Shown here: piece by piece, positions 26,531 to 36,358 of the stretch
Layout: each line of letters opens with the position of its first letter
Position numbering within the stretch: the first letter of the stretch is position 1
Source of the DNA: Terrimonas_B sp041743125
Lineage (GTDB): Bacteria; Bacteroidota; Bacteroidia; Chitinophagales; Chitinophagaceae
NCBI GenBank assembly: GCA_041743125.1
Contig: JBGTNK010000197.1
Coordinates: 1-64,000, forward strand
Reading direction: 5' to 3'
Length of the DNA stretch: 64,000 nucleotides
Made by a program: the position numbers and the translations under genes
The notes under the pieces: model-generated
What the model saw: the letters and a program-made list of their open reading frames with translations, nothing else
Told to the model about the DNA's origin: nothing
Database searches by the model: none

Positions 26531-27226
26531 AGCCAGGAATAAAGTGCTGTTGGCAATATCTTCCGTAGTGGCAAAGCGCCCCAGGGGAATTCCTGCTTTG
26601 TATTTATCTCCGGCTTCACCTTCCTTCAGGTAGCTGGTCATATCTGTTTCTACAAATCCCGGTGCGATGGCGTTGCAACGGATATTGCGGCTGCCCAACT
26701 CCTTTGCTACACTTTTGGTAAATCCTATAATGCCTGCTTTGCTGGCGGCATAGCTGCTTTGCCCGGCGTTACCTATTTCTCCAATTATAGAACTCATATT
26801 GATAATGGCTCCATTCCTGGCTTTCATCATGGGTTTTATTACCTGTTTCGTCATATAAAATACGCTGTTCAAATTTACTTTGATCACCTCATCCCACTGA
26901 TCAGGACCCATACGTAAGAGGAGGTTGTCTTTTGATATACCCGCATTGTTGACGCAGATATCAACTTTTCCGAATTCTTTCAACACATCATTTACAAATG
27001 CCTCACATTGCGCAAAATCACCGGCATTACTTTTATAACCCTTTGCTTTTACTCCCAGGGCTTTCAACTTTTCTTCAAGTGCAGTGGCTTTTTCAGCGCT
27101 ACTATCACTTACGTAAGTAAAAGCGATATGTGCGCCGTGATCAGCAAATTTTAATGCAATTGCTTCACCTATACCCCGGGCAGCACCGGTTACTATGGCC
27201 ACTTTGTCTGTTAATAATTTATTCAT
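26468..27226 (-). CDS. fabG: 3-oxoacyl-ACP reductase FabG-like SDR
   Basis: A 252-residue short-chain dehydrogenase. VAIVTGAARGIGEAIAL is the NADP-binding TGxxxGIG, VNNAGISKDNLLLRM the NNAG strand, NMSSIIGEIGNAGQSSYAASKAG contains the catalytic Ser, Tyr and Lys (YxxxK), and APGFVETDMT and GQTLSVCGGLNI are the standard FabG end. It reduces 3-oxoacyl-ACP in fatty acid elongation. FabG naming rests on close match to the family consensus; other acetoacetyl-CoA reductases look alike. Confidence 0.88.
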   Translation of the reverse strand: MNKLLTDKVAIVTGAARGIGEAIALKFADHGAHIAFTYVSDSSAEKATALEEKLKALGVKAKGYKSNAGDFAQCEAFVNDVLKEFGKVDICVNNAGISKDNLLLRMGPDQWDEVIKVNLNSVFYMTKQVIKPMMKARNGAIINMSSIIGEIGNAGQSSYAASKAGIIGFTKSVAKELGSRNIRCNAIAPGFVETDMTSYLKEGEAGDKYKAGIPLGRFATTEDIANSTLFLASDMGSYITGQTLSVCGGLNI

Positions 27227-27309
27227 ATAATCTCAATAATTTGTTTTGATTATTATTTAATCGGGTATGTATATTTAATGCCTCTGATGCTACACTGCGG
27301 AAGAGACCA

Positions 27310-28830
27310 TCAGGCAATAAATTTTAATATTTCTGTAATAAAGTTCCGTTCATTGCTTAACCTGGGTACCTTATGCTGTCCGCCCAGTTTGCCCTTACTT
27401 TGCAACCAAAGATTGAAAGTTCCTTTTTTCAAAGAATGCAAAACAGGCAAACCTAGTGCTATATCCCGGTGCCTTTTTGCTTCATAGTCGCTGTTGATAC
27501 TTTTTAAGGCAGCATCGAGTTCCTCTGTGAATTCCTGTACACTGGCCGGTTCTTTATCAAATTCAATTAACCATTCATGGGCCCCGTTTGATGCATCAGA
27601 AAAGTAAATGGGAGCTGCCGTATAATCATTTACAACCGCGTTTGTTTTTTCACAGGCAATAGCAATGGCTTTATCTGAATTGTCAACGATCAATTCTTCT
27701 CCAAATGCATTGATATAATGTTTCAATCTTCCCGTTACTTTAACCTTAAAAGGTTTAATGGATGTAAATTGAATGGTATCTCCTACCAGGTATCTCCATA
27801 AACCCCCATTTGTACTGATGATAAGGGCATAATTTTTTCCGGTCTCTACGTCCTGCAGGCTAATGGTCTGCGGATGTTTTTTCCCATACTCATTCACCGG
27901 CATGAATTCCATAAAAATGCCGTGATCCGTAAACAGCAGCATACCCTCATCGCCCTGGTTTTCCTGTGCAGCAAAAAATCCTTCACTTGCATTATACATT
28001 TCCAGGTAATTGATTTGCTTACCAATCAACTTTTGAAATTGTTCCTGGTAGGGAACAAAAGACACCCCGCCATGCATATACAGTTCCAGTGACGGCCATA
28101 CTTCCATCATATTTTTTTTGCCGGTAATTTCCAGGATTCGCTTGAATAAAACCAATGTCCAGGTGGGCACGCCGGATATTGACGTTACATTTTCTTTTAT
28201 AGTACTATTGGCCAGCTTTTCAATTTTATTTTCCCATTCATCCATTAAAGCAATGCTTAGATCAGGTGTCCGGAGCCAGTGTCCCCAGAAGGGAGTGTTT
28301 TGCAGCAACACGGCGCTAAGATCACCATATTGAGCTTCTGTATTCATTGGGTTAATATTATGACTTCCGCCAAGTACTAATCCTTTTCCCGTTAATAAAG
28401 CTGAATCGGGGTTGTAATTATAATATAGTGTCAGAACATCTTTTGCTGCTTTAAAATGACATTCTTCCAGGCTTTCTTCGCTGATAGGTATGAATTTGCT
28501 TTTATCGCTGGTGGTACCACTGCTTTTTGCAAACCAATAAATAGGTGTATTCCATAAAATATTCTGCTCGCCTTGCATGATGCGTTCAATATAGGGTTTC
28601 AGGTCTTCGTATTCATGCACAGGAACTGCCTGCTTAAAAGTTTTTACATTGAATAGCTCATGAAAATTATACCGGCGTCCAAATTCCGTGTATTGGGCGG
28701 AGGTAACCAAATCCTGTAATACTTCCCGTTGTGCATCCAACGGGTTATTTTTCCACGCTTCAATGCGCCAGTAACGCATACGGGCAAGAGATGATATGGC
28801 AGGGCTTAAAAGGCTCATTGGCGCAGGCAA
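27310..28830 (-). CDS. GH3 family protein (acyl-adenylate/thioester-forming superfamily)
   Basis: A 506-residue bacterial GH3 homologue. WFAKSSGTTSDKSKFIPIS is the ATP/AMP-binding loop, LEMYNASEGFFAAQ contains the Glu/Gly motif, and GLWRYLVGDTIQF plus VTGRLKHYINAFGEELI form the hinge and C-terminal domain. In plants GH3 enzymes conjugate amino acids to hormones through an adenylate; in Bacteroidota their substrate is unknown. Start ATG 28830 lies close behind a TATCTTGC element, perhaps leaderless. No operon partner. Confidence 0.9.
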   Translation of the reverse strand: MPAPMSLLSPAISSLARMRYWRIEAWKNNPLDAQREVLQDLVTSAQYTEFGRRYNFHELFNVKTFKQAVPVHEYEDLKPYIERIMQGEQNILWNTPIYWFAKSSGTTSDKSKFIPISEESLEECHFKAAKDVLTLYYNYNPDSALLTGKGLVLGGSHNINPMNTEAQYGDLSAVLLQNTPFWGHWLRTPDLSIALMDEWENKIEKLANSTIKENVTSISGVPTWTLVLFKRILEITGKKNMMEVWPSLELYMHGGVSFVPYQEQFQKLIGKQINYLEMYNASEGFFAAQENQGDEGMLLFTDHGIFMEFMPVNEYGKKHPQTISLQDVETGKNYALIISTNGGLWRYLVGDTIQFTSIKPFKVKVTGRLKHYINAFGEELIVDNSDKAIAIACEKTNAVVNDYTAAPIYFSDASNGAHEWLIEFDKEPASVQEFTEELDAALKSINSDYEAKRHRDIALGLPVLHSLKKGTFNLWLQSKGKLGGQHKVPRLSNERNFITEILKFIA

Positions 28831-29008
28831 GATAAAAAAGAAATTACATTAAACTCGTACGGCTTATTTTTTTGCCGGGAAACAGATATTTGGAAAAGGT
28901 AAAAAGTTTACCGGAATGTAGTTTTAATTCCCATGAATATTAGATTGAACACGCCATTTTATTTTCGTTCCATTTAAAGCCTTTCTATTTGGAACAGCTC
29001 ACAATATT

Positions 29009-29824
29009 TCAGGGAAAGGCTTTGTCATCAGCCTGCAAATTTTCGGGATTTTTTGGATTAGCGCTGAGGATCGCTTCATCATGCAGATAATCTTTACGTT
29101 TCAATTCAAAATTTCTACCCAGGTAAAGTTTTCTTACCTGTTCATCATCTGCTAATTCTTCTGCAGTTCCGTGTTTGAAAATTTTTCCATCTATCAAAAG
29201 GTAAGCCCTGTCGCAAATGGAAAGTGTTTCTGTAACGTTATGATCAGTAATCAGGATACCGATATTCTTGTATTTTAATTTAGCAACAATAGCCTGGATG
29301 TCCTCTACAGCAATAGGGTCTATACCCGCAAACGGTTCATCGAGTAAAATGAATTTGGGGTCAACCGCCAGTGCCCTCGCTATTTCAGTCCGCCGTCTTT
29401 CTCCGCCGCTTAAAACATCTCCATTGCTTTTACGTACATGATGTAACCTGAATTCATTAAGAAGAGATTCTAATTTTTCCTTTTGATCCTGTTTTGAAAG
29501 GGTTGTCATTTCCAGCACGGCACTTATATTATCCTCAACACTCAGCTTACGAAAAATTGAGGCCTCCTGGGGCAGGTACCCGATACCCATTTTTGCTCTC
29601 TTGTACATGGCCAGGGAAGTAATATTCTGATCATTTAAAAACACGTCGCCTTCATCAGGCCTGATCAACCCCACCACCTGGTAAAAAGAGGTGGTTTTCC
29701 CTGCACCATTAGGTCCCAATAGCCCAACAATTTCTCCCTGGTGAACTTCAAAAGACACATGATTAACAACCGTTCGGCTGCCATATTTCTTCACTAAATT
29801 TTTGGCATAAATACTAATGGACAT
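29009..29824 (-). CDS. lptB: LPS export ABC transporter ATP-binding protein LptB
   Basis: A 271-residue ATPase of the LptBFG complex that extracts LPS from the inner membrane. GLLGPNGAGKTTSFY is Walker A, YLPQEASIFRKLSVEDN the Q-loop with the LptB-typical EASIFRKLS, LSGGERRRTEIARALA the signature, and FILLDEPFAGIDPIAV Walker B. The C-terminal 30 residues after YLGRNFELKRKD are an extension. The promoter element TATTTTTG at 29839-29832 ends 7 bases before the ATG. Confidence 0.94.
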   Translation of the reverse strand: MSISIYAKNLVKKYGSRTVVNHVSFEVHQGEIVGLLGPNGAGKTTSFYQVVGLIRPDEGDVFLNDQNITSLAMYKRAKMGIGYLPQEASIFRKLSVEDNISAVLEMTTLSKQDQKEKLESLLNEFRLHHVRKSNGDVLSGGERRRTEIARALAVDPKFILLDEPFAGIDPIAVEDIQAIVAKLKYKNIGILITDHNVTETLSICDRAYLLIDGKIFKHGTAEELADDEQVRKLYLGRNFELKRKDYLHDEAILSANPKNPENLQADDKAFP

Positions 29825-29831
29825 AGGGAAG

Positions 29832-29839
29832 CAAAAATA
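29832..29839 (-). promoter_or_regulatory. Promoter -7 element of lptB (probable leaderless or near-leaderless mRNA)
   Basis: TATTTTTG on the minus strand matches the Bacteroidota -7 consensus TAnnTTTG. Transcription starts about 5-8 bases after this element, at or within 2-3 bases of the lptB ATG at 29824. No clear -33 TTG is seen. Confidence 0.5.
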
Positions 29840-30017
29840 AGGTATCAGCTTTACCCTTCATTAAATTTCAAAAGGTTTAACAGGTAATAACCTTACCTGC
29901 ACGCATTACATAATTCCCTTTGATTAATTAGTTGTAATCTCTTTAACTCGTTAAGGCTTTCTGTATTAGCTTTGCCTCCCGGCGAACAGACCGCTGTTAA
30001 TTTTTCAAAAAGAACTG

Positions 30018-30968
30018 ATGAAGATTATAGACCATATCAATAATGCAAAGGAAACGCTGATTTCATTTGAAGTATTACCACCCCTTAAAGGGAAGGGTAT
30101 AGAAGCACTATATAAACACCTGGATCCGTTGATGGAATTTAATCCAGCCTATATTAATGTTACCTATCACCGGAGCGAACATGTATATAAAAAAAGAATG
30201 GATGGCAGTTTTGAAAAAGTGATCGTTCGGAAAAGACCCGGCACAGAAAGTATTTGTGCGGCCATTATGAACAAATACAACGTGGATACAGTACCACATC
30301 TCATATGTGGCGGTTTCAGTATTAACGATACAGAGGATGCATTGCTTAATCTGCAATATTTAGGTATTGACAATGTTTTGGTGCTTCGTGGGGACGCCGC
30401 AAAAAATGAAACCTCCTTTGAAGCTGAGCCAGGTGGCCATAAGTTCGCAAGTGACCTTTTAAAACAAGTGGTGAATTTAAATGCCGGTATTTACCTGGAG
30501 GAAGATCTGAAAGCCACGAACAAGACAACATTTTGCATTGGGGTGGCAGGGTACCCTGAAAAACATTTTGAAGCACCTAACCTGCAAACTGATCTTAACT
30601 ATCTTAAAGCAAAAGTGGACAATGGGGCTGATTATATTGTAACCCAAATGTTTTTTGACAATGCCAAATTTTACGCTTTTGTAAAAGCCTGCCGGGAAAT
30701 AGGCATTACCGTTCCAATCATTCCGGGTTTGAAACCTATATACAGTAAGAAGCAATTAACCGTATTGCCAAAAACATTTCATATTGACCTGCCGGCTGAG
30801 CTTGCCAACGAAGTATTGAAGTGCAAAACTGATGAAGACGTAGAGAAAGTAGGTGAAGAATGGTTACTGGATCAATCGAAAGACCTCAAGAAAAATGGGG
30901 TACCTGTATTGCATTATTATACGTTAGGCCGGCCAATGATGGTAGTAAATGTGGTGAAGAACCTTTAG
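30018..30968 (+). CDS. metF: Methylenetetrahydrofolate reductase
   Basis: A 316-residue TIM-barrel flavoenzyme that reduces 5,10-methylene-THF to 5-methyl-THF for methionine synthesis. ISFEVLPPLKGKGIE holds the catalytic Glu (FE-x-xPP), YINVTYHRSEHVYKKR the folate side, VDTVPHLICGGFS and LGIDNVLVLRGDA the FAD/NADH site, GADYIVTQMFFDNAKF and VPIIPGLKPIYSK the late strands. A TAGCTTTG promoter element is at 29967-29974. I found no SAM riboswitch in the 193 bases upstream. Confidence 0.94.
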   Translation: MKIIDHINNAKETLISFEVLPPLKGKGIEALYKHLDPLMEFNPAYINVTYHRSEHVYKKRMDGSFEKVIVRKRPGTESICAAIMNKYNVDTVPHLICGGFSINDTEDALLNLQYLGIDNVLVLRGDAAKNETSFEAEPGGHKFASDLLKQVVNLNAGIYLEEDLKATNKTTFCIGVAGYPEKHFEAPNLQTDLNYLKAKVDNGADYIVTQMFFDNAKFYAFVKACREIGITVPIIPGLKPIYSKKQLTVLPKTFHIDLPAELANEVLKCKTDEDVEKVGEEWLLDQSKDLKKNGVPVLHYYTLGRPMMVVNVVKNL

Positions 30969-31020
30969 ATCCTTAAAATATTAATAACCCGGGATAAAAT
31001 TGAATGTTGAAACGTGGCAA

Positions 31021-31056
31021 TCCTTAATCTGGTAAATTGCTAAACCAAATTAAGGA
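31021..31056. repeat. Inverted repeat between convergent metF and the parvulin gene
   Basis: Arms TCCTTAATCTGGT and ACCAAATTAAGGA, 13 bases with one mismatch and a 10-base loop. There is no T-run on either side, so it is not a textbook terminator, but its place between two converging genes suggests transcript ending or 3' end protection. Confidence 0.45.
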
Positions 31057-31076
31057 CGATACAACGCTAAATCAAT

Positions 31077-33017
31077 TTATTTAGAAATTATTGCCAATAC
31101 TTTTTGATCAATATTGACCGGGTATTTCTTTTTCAATTCCTGTAACCATTCTTCCTCCAGCAAGATTTGGTAATCATTCATCACCAGTCCTTTCGCCTCA
31201 TTAAAAGAACGGGATTCTGGTTTTGCATATACCTTACTTACCATCCCAAAGGAGGCGGTATTATCTACTTTATTAACCGAAACAGGGGTAATGAAACCAG
31301 CATAAGGAACTGTTTTGCCCATGCCGGGTATTTGTTGCCATTCATACCTTGCCGAGTCAGCAACCACTTTTTCATTTAAAGATTCTGCTGCAGTCTTCCA
31401 TTCGGATGGATTCTTTTTTATTTGGTTGAAAAGCGTTTTTGCAGAAGCTTCGTCTGAGCAAAAAAAGATGATAGCATCAGCACTTTGTTTCCAGTTATAA
31501 TCAGCTTTGTTTTTTTCATAAAGTGCCATCAATGCTGAGGAATCCGCCTGTGCCTTGTTCCAGACTTCATGCTGCATAATTTCAAAAAATAAGTTACCAT
31601 CGCGGAATTCATTCATCTGGTTACGAAAATCATCATTAAAATCTTCAAGGTGGTCTCTGTAATAACGATAAAGGACTGTTTTTGTGAATTCATTCATCAG
31701 GTCCGGATAAGCTATGATACTGCTTCTGTCTGCAGAAAACCGGTTCACCTGGCTATAGGTTATCCAGTCTGCTACACGTATGATGGTATCTCCCACCTTA
31801 AATAATGGAGATTGCGGATTCATGGCATTGCCTATACCTGCTGCTTTACGGTCGAGTAAACTATCCGAAAGGGACCATAGAATTAAATCTTTATAAGGGT
31901 ATTTTTCAAAGCCGGCCTTGCTTTTAACAAGGGGATAAATAGTTTCTCTGGCTACATTCCAACGATCGGTTGCTTTTACTTTTTGTTGCAGTTCCTCTGT
32001 GTTTGCTTTATCTGCTGCATTATTTATGACTGGCCGGGAGGAAATCCTCTTAATAATATGAAACCCATGGGAAGTAGTAAACGGTTTGCTAACATCGCCA
32101 TTCTTTAGCGACCAGGCCATATTTTCAAAAACGGGATCATACTGTCCTACAGAAACATCAGGAATATTTCCTTCAGCGCCGGCACTGATATAATCATTGC
32201 TGTATGCCGCTGCGAGGTTTGAAAAATCGTCACCGGCCTTTATGCGTTTGTACAATGAATCAGCTAACTCGCCAATCTTTTTCCTTTCTGCATCATTTAT
32301 ACCAGGCGCAAATGACAGTAGGATTTGCTGCACTTTGATCTTCCCCAGGGCTTTTCTTTCCGCCAGGTTCTTAAAAATATGATAGCCTGCTGTAGATATA
32401 TATGGTTTTGAATATTTCCCGGGCGCAATGGAATAAATTATATTTTCAAATTCATAAGGCAGGGTAAAAGCTGTAATAAAATTTAAATCGCCTTTGTTTG
32501 TTGTGGCGGAAGGATCATCTGAATATTTCTGTGCCAGAATTGAAAAATCTTCTTTCTTTTCAAGCCGCTTTAGCAAGTCATCCAGTTTTTTGCGGGCTGC
32601 TAAAGTATCTGTAACTCCGGATGCATTTTTGAATGAAATAAAAATATGTGCGGCATGAATGTCCTTAAGACTTCGCCGGAAGGCCTCCTTTGTAAGGCGG
32701 TCCAAAGTTTTAGGGTCATTTATATAATTTTCAATTACCTGGCTTCGCAGGTTAATTACTTCGTTTTTTATATTAGGCAGCGTATCATAACCCCTGTCAT
32801 AAGCCTCCCGGATCTTCAGCCTTGAATGAATATACAAATCAAGATACTCCTTAATGGCCTTGCTTTTGCTGGCGGCAGTTTGCTGATTATTTTTATTAAA
32901 AGCCCTCAGGAAATCTTTTGCATCGGCATGGTGACCGCCATAAGTAAATAAGGTTTGAGAGGAAGCGCTGAGGAGGGTAAATGAAAAAACAATTGCAGTC
33001 AGCCATTTTTTATTCAT
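31077..33017 (-). CDS. Peptidylprolyl isomerase with two parvulin (PpiC) domains, SurA-like
   Basis: A 646-residue exported protein. The first 20 residues form a signal peptide (KWLTAIVFSFTLLSASSQ). Two parvulin domains follow at about 115-217 (AAHIFISFK, YSDDPSATTNKGDLNF, TAGYHIFK) and 222-325 (VQQILLSFA, YSNDYISAGAEGNIPDV, SHGFHIIK). The C-terminal half is helical without motifs. It probably assists folding of outer-membrane or T9SS proteins in the periplasm. The gene is 66 bases downstream of the thioredoxin-like gene on the same strand, possibly an operon. Confidence 0.87.
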   Translation of the reverse strand: MNKKWLTAIVFSFTLLSASSQTLFTYGGHHADAKDFLRAFNKNNQQTAASKSKAIKEYLDLYIHSRLKIREAYDRGYDTLPNIKNEVINLRSQVIENYINDPKTLDRLTKEAFRRSLKDIHAAHIFISFKNASGVTDTLAARKKLDDLLKRLEKKEDFSILAQKYSDDPSATTNKGDLNFITAFTLPYEFENIIYSIAPGKYSKPYISTAGYHIFKNLAERKALGKIKVQQILLSFAPGINDAERKKIGELADSLYKRIKAGDDFSNLAAAYSNDYISAGAEGNIPDVSVGQYDPVFENMAWSLKNGDVSKPFTTSHGFHIIKRISSRPVINNAADKANTEELQQKVKATDRWNVARETIYPLVKSKAGFEKYPYKDLILWSLSDSLLDRKAAGIGNAMNPQSPLFKVGDTIIRVADWITYSQVNRFSADRSSIIAYPDLMNEFTKTVLYRYYRDHLEDFNDDFRNQMNEFRDGNLFFEIMQHEVWNKAQADSSALMALYEKNKADYNWKQSADAIIFFCSDEASAKTLFNQIKKNPSEWKTAAESLNEKVVADSARYEWQQIPGMGKTVPYAGFITPVSVNKVDNTASFGMVSKVYAKPESRSFNEAKGLVMNDYQILLEEEWLQELKKKYPVNIDQKVLAIISK

Positions 33018-33083
33018 AGTTTGAATTTTCTTTTCGTTATAACGAATATTCCCGGTGAATATTGAGAAGGAATAAAAGGAGGG

Positions 33084-34520
33084 TTATGGGGCTTTAAGTT
33101 TTAAATCCAGGATCTCATCAGTTTGTTGCCAGGTCAGCTTTTTAGCAATAATCCTTTTATCCTTATCCAGTAAATAAACAGTGGGAACAATCTGCGCATC
33201 ATATAATTGGGTATAACCGGGAATGCCGGCATCTACCCGCCTTTTTTCTTCTTCACGTGAGTAATAAACATGGGTCCATCCCTTTAGCTGGTGTTTATGA
33301 ATAATATCGAACCAGTCTTTCTTTGTGCCCTCCGTTTCTTTGGCTACCGCAAATATCTTAACTCCTGCATTTTTCCACTTGGCTTTGTACATGGAGTCTA
33401 AAACAGGTACCAGTTCTTTACAGTGACCACAGGTGGGGTCCCAGAAACAAACAATAGTAAAAGGGGAGGAATTCCCATATAAAGTTTGCATTTTACCGCT
33501 TGTATCTGGCAATGAGATATTTTCAGCCGCACTGCCCATAATGTTTGCCATTAAATTATAAGCCCTTTCGGTAATAATTTTTTTACCCTGCGGTGTCAGC
33601 CAGTCATATTCTTTTGCCGAAAAGTATTTTTGAAACAAGTGAACGAATACTGCATCCTCCCACATGTATTTCATGTTAAGGTAGCGGTTCACAAATTTCA
33701 CCAAAAGGTACCGCGTCATTTCCGGGCTGGCACTGGCATAGCCCAGCATCCAGTCTATTTCCTTATTCACTGAATCGGGATGTTGAAAAACAAGGTTATT
33801 GTAATATTTATCCAGTCTTTCATCAAATAATGAGGCGGGTGTGCGGGTGATGCGGTCGTCCCAAAAATTGAGGCCGTCCCAGTAGTGGTCTTTAAAATAC
33901 CGGTAAGCATAGGTTGAATCATATTTTCCACCCGGATGTTTTTCTGCAGGAGGAATTTTTGGTTCATCCATCAGGTGCATCAGGATACTTAAAATATTGT
34001 CCGGATTCTTGTCAACAAACTGCCTCCGGTATTCCGATATTTCTTCTGATATCTTTTTTAGGGATTCATTAATAGTGGAAGAATCTTTGGCTGTTTGAGC
34101 CGCCTGCAAAGCTTTGGTTCCCTCGTCCATCGCTTTACCCTTTACTCCCATAAATTGCTGGTAATTGTTGAAAAGGTCGTTGTCCGGGGAATTAAAGAAT
34201 TTTTTGCCTAATGGGTTTACTGTATCCGCTATGATGGAAAATTGCTGTTGCTTATCGATCAGTAGTTCCAAAAATTTGTCTTTGGTTGGGTAAACAAGGA
34301 GATAGATTCCGCCGCCCAATTCTTTAGGTCCGTTTAATACTCCTTCGCTCTTGTCATTCAGCAACACTGAATCTACAACAGGATATTGTTTTCCGGAATA
34401 ATGGCCCAGGTAGATGTATTCGTTCTTAAAAGGCTTGAGAGTTACTTTTATCTGGTAGCCGTTTTGAGCAAAAAGAAATGTTGCCAAAAGAAGGACTGGA
34501 AACAGGGATAATTTTTTCAT
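33084..34520 (-). CDS. Thioredoxin-like (TlpA/ResA type) protein with DUF4369/DUF5106-like N-terminal region
   Basis: A 478-residue exported protein with a signal peptide (LFPVLLLATFLFAQ). The N-terminal 120 residues (YQIKVTLKPFKNEYIYLGHY) resemble DUF4369, the middle (about 130-320) is helical and DUF5106-like, and the C-terminal 140 residues are a thioredoxin fold with active site FWDPTCGHCKELVPVLD (CGHC) and GYTQLYDAQIVPTVYLLD carrying the cis-Pro. It is expected to act as a periplasmic disulfide reductase; the redox partner is unknown. Confidence 0.85.
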   Translation of the reverse strand: MKKLSLFPVLLLATFLFAQNGYQIKVTLKPFKNEYIYLGHYSGKQYPVVDSVLLNDKSEGVLNGPKELGGGIYLLVYPTKDKFLELLIDKQQQFSIIADTVNPLGKKFFNSPDNDLFNNYQQFMGVKGKAMDEGTKALQAAQTAKDSSTINESLKKISEEISEYRRQFVDKNPDNILSILMHLMDEPKIPPAEKHPGGKYDSTYAYRYFKDHYWDGLNFWDDRITRTPASLFDERLDKYYNNLVFQHPDSVNKEIDWMLGYASASPEMTRYLLVKFVNRYLNMKYMWEDAVFVHLFQKYFSAKEYDWLTPQGKKIITERAYNLMANIMGSAAENISLPDTSGKMQTLYGNSSPFTIVCFWDPTCGHCKELVPVLDSMYKAKWKNAGVKIFAVAKETEGTKKDWFDIIHKHQLKGWTHVYYSREEEKRRVDAGIPGYTQLYDAQIVPTVYLLDKDKRIIAKKLTWQQTDEILDLKLKAP

Positions 34521-34698
34521 GAGACAGAATAATCGGGTAAAGTTATTAAAAGCTTGATGAGTTTAAAAGTACCTGACAAAGTTTACGGAAATGAAGATGG
34601 CCCTGAGCAAGGAAAGTGTTGCATGGCGACCAGTAGAATGAAATAGTATACAATCATTCTCCAATAGTTCCTGTTACCTGGCCAGAAAAACAAACCCT

Positions 34699-34706
34699 TA
34701 GCTTTG
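34699..34706 (+). promoter_or_regulatory. Promoter -7 element of rlmD (probable leaderless mRNA)
   Basis: TAGCTTTG matches TAnnTTTG and ends 4 bases before the GTG at 34711, so the transcript would begin at or next to the start codon. This also supports the GTG start. Confidence 0.5.
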
Positions 34707-34710
34707 CGCC

Positions 34711-36234
34711 GTGAAGAGAAAAAAAGTAAAAATAATATTAGAAAAGGTCAGGGTGGAAGACTATGCCGCAGAAGGGAAATCCCTGGCAAAACTGGATGGA
34801 AAGGTAATATTTATTGAAGGTGCTATCCCTGGCGACATTGTTGATATTCAATTGAATAAGAACAAAAAAGATTGGGCGGAGGGCCATGCTATACATTTTC
34901 ATTCTTACTCGCCTGAAAGATTAGAACCCTTTTGTTCTCACTTCGGCGTATGTGGGGGTTGCCAGTGGCAAATGTTGCCTTATGAAAAGCAATTGATGTA
35001 TAAGCAGCGCCAGGTAAAAGATAACCTGGCAAGAATCGGGAAAATAAACTTGCCAGAAATAATGCCCATATTAGGCGCTGAGCAAACCAAATTTTACCGA
35101 AATAAGATTGAATATACGTTTGGTACTAAGGAATATACAAGGGAAAAGCCTGTTAAGCTACCTAAAACCACCAGTGAACCTTTCCAGGACATAATAGTTG
35201 GGAAGGATTTGGGTAATAAGCAAGAAAGCAAGTTTGCCGGACCTGCAACTGAACTCCAGCCTGGGTTTAAAGGCGTGGGTTTTCATGCCAGGGGTTTTTT
35301 TGATAAAATAGTAGATATACAAACTTGTTACCTGCAAGCCGAGCCATCCAATGAAATTCGGCTGGAGATCAAAAGATTTGCCGTTGAGAACGAATTTTCA
35401 TTTTATGATATCCGGAATCATACCGGTCTCTTAAGAACAATGCAAATCAGGCTTTGCAGAACCGGAGAAATAATGGTCAATATTGTTTTTGGGGAAAACG
35501 ATAAGTCCCGGCAGGAAGCTCTATTGAACCATATTCTTCAAAAATTCCCCCTAATCACTACACTCCTGTATACCCTGAATATGAAAATGAATGATAGCCT
35601 GCACGACCTGGAACCGATGGTATATTCAGGAAAAGGATTTGTAACGGAAAATATGTCTACAGGCCACGGAGGCGAGGAGTATAGCTTTAAAATTGGACCA
35701 AAATCCTTTTTTCAAACCAATACCACACAAGGAGAACAATTATATCGGGTGACGAAGGATTTTGCAGAATTAACGGGCCAGGAAACAGTTTATGACCTTT
35801 ATTGCGGCACAGGTAGCATAGGAATCTTTGTGAGTAAGCAAGCAAAAAAAGTAATTGGTGTAGAACAGGTGGAAGCTGCAATTGAAGATGCCAGGGAAAA
35901 CGCTATTATAAACAACCTAAATAACACCGCCTTCTTTGCTGGTGACGTTACTGCAGTTTGTGATGATCCTTTTTTTGACCGCAATGGCCGGCCTGATGTA
36001 ATCATTACTGATCCTCCGCGGGCCGGTATGAGTGAAAAGTTGATCAGAAAAATAATTGAAATAGCTGCTCCAATAGTGGTTTATGTAAGCTGTAATCCCT
36101 CAACACAGGCCCGTGATCTGCATTTATTGGATGAAATATATGAGGTTACCCGGATACAACCCGTGGATATGTTTCCTCATACGCTTCATATTGAAAATGT
36201 GGTTCAATTAAAGCTTAAAAGAGCTACAAAATAA
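34711..36234 (+). CDS. rlmD: 23S rRNA (uracil(1939)-C(5))-methyltransferase RlmD
   Basis: Residues 5-60 form a TRAM domain (IILEKVRVEDYAAEGKSLAK, GDIVDIQLNKNKKDW). CSHFGVCGGCQW supplies the Fe-S cysteines. The methyltransferase domain has FFQTNTTQGEQLY, YDLYCGTGSIGIF (SAM motif I), DPPRAGM and VYVSCNPSTQARDL, with the nucleophilic Cys. It methylates U1939-type uracil in 23S rRNA. Start is GTG 34711; the next in-frame ATG is well inside the Fe-S region. Length 507 aa, with an insert near residues 145-180. RlmD versus RlmCD is assigned from overall family similarity. Confidence 0.9.
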   Translation: MKRKKVKIILEKVRVEDYAAEGKSLAKLDGKVIFIEGAIPGDIVDIQLNKNKKDWAEGHAIHFHSYSPERLEPFCSHFGVCGGCQWQMLPYEKQLMYKQRQVKDNLARIGKINLPEIMPILGAEQTKFYRNKIEYTFGTKEYTREKPVKLPKTTSEPFQDIIVGKDLGNKQESKFAGPATELQPGFKGVGFHARGFFDKIVDIQTCYLQAEPSNEIRLEIKRFAVENEFSFYDIRNHTGLLRTMQIRLCRTGEIMVNIVFGENDKSRQEALLNHILQKFPLITTLLYTLNMKMNDSLHDLEPMVYSGKGFVTENMSTGHGGEEYSFKIGPKSFFQTNTTQGEQLYRVTKDFAELTGQETVYDLYCGTGSIGIFVSKQAKKVIGVEQVEAAIEDARENAIINNLNNTAFFAGDVTAVCDDPFFDRNGRPDVIITDPPRAGMSEKLIRKIIEIAAPIVVYVSCNPSTQARDLHLLDEIYEVTRIQPVDMFPHTLHIENVVQLKLKRATK

Positions 36235-36346
36235 AATCAGGTACTTCAGAAGGATAATCATTCAATCTAAAATTGGATGGGGAATAACAAATTAACCCGG
36301 ACTATTTTCATGTTCTTTTTCTCTTTATCCTTTTGAGCTGTTAACC

Positions 36347-36354
36347 TATTTTTG
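36347..36354 (+). promoter_or_regulatory. Promoter -7 element of the first rhomboid gene (probable leaderless mRNA)
   Basis: TATTTTTG matches TAnnTTTG and ends 4 bases before the ATG at 36359, placing the transcript start at the start codon. Confidence 0.5.
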
Positions 36355-36358
36355 CCGT

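Noticed and set aside
29825..30017. Possible SAM riboswitch ahead of metF
   Set aside because: None of the conserved SAM aptamer boxes is present; only a promoter element TAGCTTTG is seen.
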